Assembly (NCBI GenBank): GCA_944382025.1
Contig: CALWMQ010000066.1
Coordinates: 1 to 5,525 of the forward strand
DNA: 5,525 bases
From: an uncultured Clostridia bacterium
Lineage (GTDB): Bacteria > Bacillota > Clostridia > Oscillospirales > Acutalibacteraceae
Direction of reading: 5' to 3'
The translations under genes were made by a program, and so were the position numbers. Every line of letters starts with the position of its first letter. The stretch's first letter is position 1. Below the pieces are notes generated by a model. It had not been told where the DNA came from. It worked only from the letters and a program-made list of their open reading frames with translations, and did not search any database. This document shows positions 1-5,525 of this stretch, piece after piece.

Positions 1-207
1 AAAAGTCAGCGGGCCGGTGGTCTGATACCATGCCCAGCCTTTGTCCTTTAATACCGCTTCATCCTGATTGGAAAAATCCTCACTGAAAACCGTTTCCGTA
101 TGGGCGGCCCCAACGGAAAAGCCCGAAAAACCGGTAAGGAACAAAAGAAACGCCATAGTCAGGCCGATGCCACCGGCCCAGCCTCTTTTTCTACTGTACA
201 GTCCCAT
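1..207 (-). CDS. N-terminus of a secreted protein (partial; runs off the window)
   Basis: An open frame of 69 codons begins at the ATG at 207-205 and is still open at base 1, so only the N-terminus is visible. It starts MGLYSRKRGW, followed by a hydrophobic core (about residues 11-32) and a small-residue cleavage site ending VGAA (cleavage probably after residue 35), which is a standard Sec signal peptide. The mature part begins HTETVFSEDFS and continues with an aromatic stretch around WAWYQTTG. The VFSEDFS start resembles the first strand of concanavalin-like domains, for example the YTDNFDD start of one in the upstream surface protein, so a lectin-like domain may begin here; this is inference from about 30 residues. 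The start lies 23 bases after the nanA stop with no terminator between, so it is very likely co-transcribed with nanA. An in-frame ATG at 216-214 is less likely because the purine-rich ribosome binding site would directly abut it. Function unknown; possibly another surface glycan-binding or glycan-degrading enzyme. Confidence 0.8.
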   Translation of the reverse strand, partial: MGLYSRKRGWAGGIGLTMAFLLFLTGFSGFSVGAAHTETVFSEDFSNQDEAVLKDKGWAWYQTTGPLTF

Positions 208-215
208 AACCGTCA

Positions 216-221
216 TCCTTT
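216..221 (-). promoter_or_regulatory. Ribosome binding site of the downstream secreted-protein gene
   Basis: On the minus strand AAAGGA lies 8 bases before the ATG at 207-205, a normal Shine-Dalgarno spacing. It decides between two in-frame ATGs: the one at 216-214 overlaps this motif and would leave no spacing, so the one at 207 is preferred. Confidence 0.6.
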
Positions 222-230
222 CCGATGCAA

Positions 231-1100
231 TCAGAAATACTGTTCATACAGATCATCCAAAAATGTCTTGTCCTGTTCCGTCAAAGGAGCGAAAGGCCGT
301 CGGGAATTCCCACAGGGAATCCCTTTCTTAGTCAGGATATATTTGATCGAGCGGATCACATCGGTACGGATCAGCCCTTCGGTCACCGTGTTTACCCGGT
401 GCTGCAGTTCGGAGACCGTTTTTACATCTCCTTGAGCATAAGCAGCGCATATGGCTTTGTAGGACCTTGCCATAATATTGAAGGTACTTCCGATCGCGCC
501 GGTAATCCCAATAGGCAGGGCATTGGCTAACAGCTCATCATGCCCGTTGAAAACCTTAAGCGCCGGGTAGCGGCGGTGAATTTTCTCCAGCTCAAACAGG
601 TCGTAAGAGGTATACTTCAGCCCCTGCACCTGAGGGTTCTCCAAAATCGGACCCAGGTTTTCCGCCGTAAAGGCCACCCCGGACATAGCGGGAATAGAAT
701 ACACTATCATCGGCCGATCCGTTGCCGAGCACAGATCATTATAATATTGGGTCAGCTCCGCCAGGCTGTATTTGTAATAAAACGGGGGGACACTGGAAAC
801 CGCGTCCACTCCCAGCTGGGCAGCATACTCCGCCAGAGCCGCCGCTTTAGCAGTGGACATTTCCCCCACATGGGCGATAATCGGAACACGCCCTGCCGTC
901 TCCTCAACGGCTACCCGAAGTACCTCCCGGCGTTCCTCAGCGGTCAGCAGGAAACACTCACTGGTACTGCCGCCCACATAAAAGCCGTCCGCTCCCTCTT
1001 CGATCAGATGGTTGATCAGACGCCTCAGCGCTGTGTAATCAATCTGTTCCTTTTCGTCAAACGGTGTGATCAACGCGGGAATAATGCCTTGGATATTCAT
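231..1100 (-). CDS. nanA: N-acetylneuraminate lyase (sialic acid aldolase)
   Basis: Complete 289-residue cytoplasmic protein of the dihydrodipicolinate synthase/NAL class I aldolase family (TIM barrel). NAL splits N-acetylneuraminate into N-acetylmannosamine and pyruvate, the first intracellular step of sialic acid catabolism. Length is close to that usual for the family. Visible landmarks: GGSTSE at 43-48 (pyruvate carboxylate-binding loop, Ser where many homologues have Gly), PPFYYKY at 105-111, VYSIPAMSG at 133-141 with Tyr134 as catalytic tyrosine, GLKYTSYDL at 160-168 with Lys162 as Schiff-base lysine, NGHDE at 185-189 and GAIGSTFNIM at 201-210. The GLKxTSxDL and NGxDE segments match sialic acid lyase better than dihydrodipicolinate synthase, as does the neighbouring sialidase-like gene. 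The ATG at 1100 gives the family-typical start MNIQGIIPALITPF and has a purine-rich ribosome binding site. The gene ends in TGA 23 bases before the next gene. A lyase acting on another keto acid cannot be excluded, but NAL is strongly favoured. Confidence 0.92.
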   Translation of the reverse strand: MNIQGIIPALITPFDEKEQIDYTALRRLINHLIEEGADGFYVGGSTSECFLLTAEERREVLRVAVEETAGRVPIIAHVGEMSTAKAAALAEYAAQLGVDAVSSVPPFYYKYSLAELTQYYNDLCSATDRPMIVYSIPAMSGVAFTAENLGPILENPQVQGLKYTSYDLFELEKIHRRYPALKVFNGHDELLANALPIGITGAIGSTFNIMARSYKAICAAYAQGDVKTVSELQHRVNTVTEGLIRTDVIRSIKYILTKKGIPCGNSRRPFAPLTEQDKTFLDDLYEQYF

Positions 1101-1107
1101 GGATAAT

Positions 1108-1117
1108 CTCTTCTTCC
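1108..1117 (-). promoter_or_regulatory. Probable ribosome binding site of nanA
   Basis: On the minus strand GGAAGAAGAG ends 7 bases before the nanA ATG. It is purine-rich but not a perfect AGGAGG. It sits in an AT-rich leader that contains no convincing promoter boxes. Confidence 0.45.
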
Positions 1118-1180
1118 GTTAATTAAGTTTTGAGATAATTCTGTTGAATGCTCTGCTTCTCCCAGTGTTCCGATCCGTCA

Positions 1181-1214
1181 GGAGGATTCCCATCAGATCT
1201 GACGGGAATCCTCC
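1181..1214 (-). terminator. Strong stem-loop after the sialidase-like gene; terminator-like but without a U tract
   Basis: Starting 21 bases after the TAA of the upstream gene, the arms GGAGGATTCCC (1214-1204 on the minus strand) and GGGAATCCTCC (1191-1181) are perfect reverse complements over 11 bp. Inside them, position 1203/1192 is a G-U wobble in minus-strand RNA (an A-C mismatch in plus-strand RNA), then UCA pairs with UGA around a GAUC loop, giving 15 pairs in total. The wobble suggests that the minus-strand transcript is the one that folds. No run of U follows on either strand, so it is not a textbook intrinsic terminator. It could be a partial terminator, an RNA 3'-end stabiliser, or a processing site that sets different levels for the surface protein and nanA. 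The inverted repeat is certain; its function is inferred. Confidence 0.5.
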
Positions 1215-1235
1215 CCTTGATCTCCAGAACCTGGC

Positions 1236-4200
1236 TTACGCCGCTTTACGCTTTTTCCTATACAGGATCACACCGGTTACCGCCCCCGCGGCAAGTACCA
1301 GCACACCGGCCACAATGCCTACAATCAGCCATACCGTTCCGCTGTCGGAAAGCCCCAGGACGCCGGCCGCCTTGTCAAACACCACATCAATGGTCAGTTC
1401 CTCTTTCACATCGCTGACCGTAAAGGTATTGTCGGTGATTTCCACCGCCTGTCCGTTAATGATAACCGAAACCGCCGCGTAACCGTCTTCCGGCTGCAAG
1501 GTAAACACTTTGGTGTCTCCCTCCAGCAGTTTCTTGGCCATCGACTCAACGGTACCGCCTTCTGAGATATTCCAGGTAACTTTATAGCTGGGCACCACAT
1601 TAATGCCGTAGCTCATCCGGAACCCGTTGGGATGGTAAATCGTAACGTCCTGCTCTCCCAGAGTGTACATATTGGGTTCGGTAATGGTGGGATATCCGAT
1701 CATGGACTGAGTCCATGTGCGTCCGTTAAGCGCTGTAAAGGTCAATTCACCGCCGATCATGTTGAACAGATCGCCTTTTCCGAACTTGACCTGCGGCAGG
1801 GTGGTAATCTCCACCGTTTTGGGGAAATTGCTGTCCGCCAGAGTCGCGTCATTCCATGGCTTGACCGACAGCTTGGATTTCTCCACCCGTACCATTTGCG
1901 CCCGCTGCTCATTATGGGTAGCCACGGCGCCAGGACCATACTGTTCATCGGAACGGCCATAGGATACATAGATATAATCCTCGGAAACATACAGGCTGGG
2001 ATCCAAAATCTGGTGAACCGATCCTGTCTTGAGGGAGGCTACCGGACTCATCCGGTCAATATCCATCAGGAATTCCCAGTTCTTTCCGTCAGTGGATTTG
2101 GCCAGGGACAGTCTGGTCCGGTACTGCAGATCATTCAGTGACGCGGGGCTGTCATTCACCCATACCATGTAATAGGTTCCTTCTTCATAAGGGTCGGCAT
2201 ATACCGAGAAGGAGGACTTAGCGCACTGGAGTTCCGGCACAGGATACATCCCCTGCCATGTCTTGCCACCATCGAAGGATTCTGTATACTGCATACAGCC
2301 GTATTCGTTCCGGGAATAGTACAGGCGCAGGCTGCCGTCACTGCAGGCAACTACCTTGGACTCGGACCAGGAAACATTACTGGAATCGGTATAATTGGCT
2401 ACTACATCGTTGGTGTTGGTTTCCGAAGGAGTCCAAGTCTTACCGTAATCATCACTGTAGTATACGATGGTGTAGTGGCCCAGGATAGAAGCGCCATTGT
2501 AGCGCCGGAAAGCTACGGGGAAATACAGGCGGGTATTTCCTTCGGCGGTCTTGCCGGCGGTAATGGTATTGACATGGAACAAGGCTAACTGGTTGCCGTC
2601 ATCATCATACTGCTCTTCTGTGGGAAGAATCTGGCCAATGGTCTCCCAATGCTTCATGTCATCAGATACCTGGACATACAGTTCCTTATACAATACCTGG
2701 ATATACTGCCCATTGTCCATTTTCAGAATGCTGGAATACCCGGATCCCGCCACAGTGCTGTAATCCTGGCCGGTAATGTTAGTCCAGGTAGCCCCTTTGT
2801 CTTTGGACAGGAACTGGTATTTGGCGAAAACGCCTAACAGATCCCCGTTGGGAAGTTCCTCGATCTCCAGATAGTTGGAGTAGGTGTCAGGGAACACCGT
2901 AACCTCCGCTACCCCATCGGTAATGGCGCCGCCATTTTTGAAAGTAGCTGTAATATCGTCTACATAGAAATCGGCATTTTCGCTGTACACACCGATCCGG
3001 CCGAAACCACAGTTGTCAATGGTATCCGGGGAGCTGAGAACCACCTGCCCGTCCACCTTTAACTCGATATTATGACCGGTGGCTGTCACCTCAAAGGTAT
3101 ACCATTTGCCTTTTTCCAGGGAGAAGGTATTTTCAGCGTATACCCTCTGTGTTTCAAAGTCTACCCCTTCCGTGGCTTCCAGGTACCATTTGGATTCCTG
3201 GAAATCATAGCCGGCCCGGACGTAGGCGGTATCCGATGAACGGCGGATCAGGAAACCGGCTTTGGCGCCGTTCCGGGTACCGGTAACCTTAAAGCGGGCC
3301 CCATATACCGGGTCTTCCTCAAAGCCATGCAGCCAGCTGTCGGTATATCCCGAAACGCCTTTCACACCATATGTCTTATTGTCGCCGTCTGCGTATACCT
3401 TCCATTTATCCTCTCCAGAGGTCTCAATCCAATGGCTGGGATTGCTGCCCACTGTCTCATCGTCAAAGTTATCGGTATACACAGTCGGTTCGATCTGCTT
3501 AACATACAGGTCGGAAGAGGTTCCGCGAACCTTGAAATTGTCAAACTTCCCGTTGTTCTCGGAATTCCGCATTCCGAAGCCGCCGGTCGTATAAATCATG
3601 TTGGACAGAGAATCATCATAGGTAATCAACAGCACATCGTCCATGTACACCTTCAGTTCTCCGTCCAGCAAGGTCATGCGGAGATTGTGCCACTCGTTTT
3701 CCTGTACCGTGATATCATAGTCAGCCGGCAATACCGATAAAAGGTTCTTATGCCCGGAAGCCTGCTTCTTCAGCAGCTGCACGGTATAGGTCACATTTCC
3801 ATCCGCGTCCCTGGTCTTATTGGTCAGGCGGACATGATAATACCCATAGCTGCTGATATTGAATCCGAAGCCAATATAAGAATCAGCGCCTACCAGCATA
3901 ATATCCGCTTCGGCCGATACCACATTCCCTTCGTATCCGTTGGGGATGGCCCAGCCGCTGCCGACCAAACCATAGGTCTTCATATCGTTCAGATAATAAC
4001 CATTCCGGTACAGCCATTTACCGCTGTTATTTTCATAGCTGTGGATATACTGGTGAGGAAGGTCGTTGTTAAAAGCGTCCCGGTAAATAACATCGTAGCC
4101 CTTCAGTTCCGGATACAAAACCAAGTCCCAGGCGTCCGTAATGGCCTCGTATTGGGTAACAACCGCTTCCGGCAGGCTGTTGACCTCGTACGGGGACAGG

Positions 4201-5525
4201 GAATCAAACAGCTTCTTCAATTCCCGAACCGTCTCCTGATCGCCTTCTGTCAGGGCGGCGGGATCCACTGCCTGCACCTTGGATACAAAGTTATCCAGAT
4301 ACTCCTGGCGGGATTCAACGGTAACGGTAAATTTAGTGGTATGCTCCTGATAGGTAACCGTTACGGTATGTTTGCCCAGCACCGTACTGTCAAAATCAGA
4401 CAGCATCTGTTCAGTAATCTCCACCATCTCACTGGTGCCGTCATCGTAAATCACTTTCAAGGACAGCTCAGTGGGTTCCAGCACAAAGCCTTGATACAGC
4501 GTAGCCGCATTTCCTTTAGGTTCCACGGCCATGGAGGCAATATTCTTCTTCCGAAGGGGGGTAACGCAGTAGTTATCGATCATGGCGCTGGTGTTGACCA
4601 CTTTCAGTCCACTGGTTCCCTTGACTTGGGCAGAATCAGTGTCGTCAATAAAGGTGCTCACCAGGGCATCATTGAAATAGACCTGGATTTCATTGCCCAC
4701 TACCGCCAATTTCAAATTGTACCAAACACTGGACGATAGCGTGCTGCTCAGACCGGCAGCCGACCGAAGCACCGAATCGCTGTATTGCTCCAGCCGCTCT
4801 GAGCCGTCTTTCGAGAAACGGTAGAGTTCGCCCTTCATGGTTCCCCGTGTCAGGTTCAGGCGGAACTCATAATAATAGGAATTGGTTTTCCTGGCGATAA
4901 CACCAATGTACTCACTGCTGGAATCAACCTTTTTATCAAAGCATACATCGGCAGAAACGGCATAATCGGCCCAGTCCTCACCTCCGTTGACATTCATTAT
5001 ATAAGAATAGGAGGACACCGACCCCTCCGGACGGCTGAAGTTCACCCGCAGCATTTCTTTGCTCACCTGTGTGGTAAACTGGGCGGACGCTGGGAAACTC
5101 CACAGGCTGTTAGCGCTCTTATCAAACGTATCTTTAAACAAAAACTCCGATACAGTAAAAGTAAAAGTAGTTGAGGCCTTTCCGTAAGTGACCGTAATCG
5201 TCTGCTTGCCGGTAGCCGTAGGATTATAACCGGAGATCATCTCATCGGTAACATCTGTGACCCCAATGGAACCATCGATATAATGCAGCATCAGCACAAA
5301 AGCGGAGACATCCAGAGCTTTGGCTTCCAGGCTGGTTATCGGCTCCAGTTTGGCATTCACCAGGGAAATTTTATCTACCGCGTCGGGGGATTTCCGCTCC
5401 ACCGCAGTGACCTTGAAGTCATCGAATTCGCAGGATCCGTTGATAGCGCGGATACCCGCGTAGGGAGTGGTTTCCGCGGTGCTGAAGTCTGAGGAGACAA
5501 TCGCCAGCTTATTATTAATATAACA
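1236..5525 (-). CDS. Large membrane-anchored sialidase-like (Asp-box propeller) multi-domain surface protein, partial at the 5' end
   Basis: The frame is open from base 5525 to the TAA at 1238-1236: 1429 residues, with start and signal peptide outside the window. A GTG at 5402-5400 lies inside a domain end (FDDFKVTAVE) and is not the start. Domains, counting from the first visible residue: end of a concanavalin-like domain 1-41; Ig-like (Big_3 type) 49-126; concanavalin-like 127-324; second Ig-like 329-403, similar to the first (GKxTxTVTY core in both); helical linker 404-471; concanavalin-like 472-668 and 678-864; Asp-box beta-propeller about 873-1226; a beta-rich segment 1231-1312; an InlB-type repeat (WNISEGGTVES, PEDGYA) 1313-1386; transmembrane helix 1397-1422 and basic tail RKKRKAA. 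Clear Asp boxes are SKDKGATW 907-914, SDDYGKTW 1024-1031 and SFDGGKTW 1083-1090; SDDMKHW 954-960 and STDGKNW 1144-1150 are degenerate. The likely role is extracellular glycan binding plus sialic acid release, supported by adjacent nanA. No LPxTG motif is seen, so the helix is probably the anchor. Exact substrate and glycosidase family are uncertain because canonical sialidase residues are only partly recognisable. Confidence 0.85.
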   Translation of the reverse strand, partial: CYINNKLAIVSSDFSTAETTPYAGIRAINGSCEFDDFKVTAVERKSPDAVDKISLVNAKLEPITSLEAKALDVSAFVLMLHYIDGSIGVTDVTDEMISGYNPTATGKQTITVTYGKASTTFTFTVSEFLFKDTFDKSANSLWSFPASAQFTTQVSKEMLRVNFSRPEGSVSSYSYIMNVNGGEDWADYAVSADVCFDKKVDSSSEYIGVIARKTNSYYYEFRLNLTRGTMKGELYRFSKDGSERLEQYSDSVLRSAAGLSSTLSSSVWYNLKLAVVGNEIQVYFNDALVSTFIDDTDSAQVKGTSGLKVVNTSAMIDNYCVTPLRKKNIASMAVEPKGNAATLYQGFVLEPTELSLKVIYDDGTSEMVEITEQMLSDFDSTVLGKHTVTVTYQEHTTKFTVTVESRQEYLDNFVSKVQAVDPAALTEGDQETVRELKKLFDSLSPYEVNSLPEAVVTQYEAITDAWDLVLYPELKGYDVIYRDAFNNDLPHQYIHSYENNSGKWLYRNGYYLNDMKTYGLVGSGWAIPNGYEGNVVSAEADIMLVGADSYIGFGFNISSYGYYHVRLTNKTRDADGNVTYTVQLLKKQASGHKNLLSVLPADYDITVQENEWHNLRMTLLDGELKVYMDDVLLITYDDSLSNMIYTTGGFGMRNSENNGKFDNFKVRGTSSDLYVKQIEPTVYTDNFDDETVGSNPSHWIETSGEDKWKVYADGDNKTYGVKGVSGYTDSWLHGFEEDPVYGARFKVTGTRNGAKAGFLIRRSSDTAYVRAGYDFQESKWYLEATEGVDFETQRVYAENTFSLEKGKWYTFEVTATGHNIELKVDGQVVLSSPDTIDNCGFGRIGVYSENADFYVDDITATFKNGGAITDGVAEVTVFPDTYSNYLEIEELPNGDLLGVFAKYQFLSKDKGATWTNITGQDYSTVAGSGYSSILKMDNGQYIQVLYKELYVQVSDDMKHWETIGQILPTEEQYDDDGNQLALFHVNTITAGKTAEGNTRLYFPVAFRRYNGASILGHYTIVYYSDDYGKTWTPSETNTNDVVANYTDSSNVSWSESKVVACSDGSLRLYYSRNEYGCMQYTESFDGGKTWQGMYPVPELQCAKSSFSVYADPYEEGTYYMVWVNDSPASLNDLQYRTRLSLAKSTDGKNWEFLMDIDRMSPVASLKTGSVHQILDPSLYVSEDYIYVSYGRSDEQYGPGAVATHNEQRAQMVRVEKSKLSVKPWNDATLADSNFPKTVEITTLPQVKFGKGDLFNMIGGELTFTALNGRTWTQSMIGYPTITEPNMYTLGEQDVTIYHPNGFRMSYGINVVPSYKVTWNISEGGTVESMAKKLLEGDTKVFTLQPEDGYAAVSVIINGQAVEITDNTFTVSDVKEELTIDVVFDKAAGVLGLSDSGTVWLIVGIVAGVLVLAAGAVTGVILYRKKRKAA

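Noticed and set aside
231..1100. Dihydrodipicolinate synthase (dapA) as the identity of the aldolase gene
   Set aside because: The active-site segments GLKYTSYDL and NGHDE and the neighbouring sialidase-like gene fit sialic acid lyase better than lysine biosynthesis.
540..1106. A 188-codon open frame on the plus strand, opposite nanA
   Set aside because: It is antisense to a clearly recognised enzyme gene and the product (many Arg, His and Gln) resembles no protein family.
1119..1126. Palindrome TTAATTAA in front of nanA as an operator
   Set aside because: Eight bases of A and T forming a palindrome in an AT-rich leader is expected by chance, and it has no second half-site or repeat.
1102..1150. 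Possible nanA promoter on the minus strand (TTCAAC, 17-base gap, TAATTA)
   Set aside because: The AT-rich leader is suggestive, but the -10 match is very poor and the spacing fit could be chance, so I cannot support a promoter call.
3750..4739. A 329-codon open frame on the plus strand, opposite the surface-protein gene
   Set aside because: It lies wholly antisense to a strongly supported coding region, has no recognisable domain and is rich in Ile, Gly, His and Gln as expected from reading the opposite strand of a biased gene.

Overview
The window holds part of one cluster, entirely on the minus strand, for handling sialic acid from host glycans. GC content is moderate. The proteins look like those of a Gram-positive, probably gut-dwelling member of the Clostridia (Lachnospiraceae or a relative). 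The evidence is a large multi-domain surface protein with bacterial Ig-like and InlB-type repeat modules, a C-terminal membrane anchor with a basic tail, and purine-rich ribosome binding sites. The organism assignment is inference; no taxonomic marker gene is present.

In the direction of transcription (high to low coordinates): (1) 5525-1236 is the C-terminal 1429 residues of a very large secreted, membrane-anchored protein with an Asp-box (sialidase/BNR) beta-propeller, at least three complete concanavalin-like lectin domains, Ig-like spacers, an InlB-type repeat and one transmembrane helix. Its 5' end lies beyond the window edge. (2) 1235-1101 is an intergenic stretch with a 15-bp stem-loop just after the first gene and an AT-rich leader before the next. 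(3) 1100-231 is a complete N-acetylneuraminate lyase gene (nanA). (4) Only 23 bases further on, 207-1 is the start of another secreted protein, with a clear ribosome binding site and signal peptide; the rest is outside the window.

A plausible joint role is that the surface protein binds glycans through its lectin modules and releases or processes sialic acid with its propeller. After uptake by a transporter not seen here, the cytoplasmic lyase would split the sugar into N-acetylmannosamine and pyruvate. The downstream secreted protein may be a second surface glycan-active protein. The main open question is the activity of the propeller. It keeps the Asp boxes and a plausible Glu/Arg pair, but I cannot find the usual N-terminal Arg-Ile-Pro motif or an obvious nucleophilic tyrosine.

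There is no RNA gene, mobile element, CRISPR array or gene-free stretch over 300 bases. I saw no gene I would support on the plus strand.
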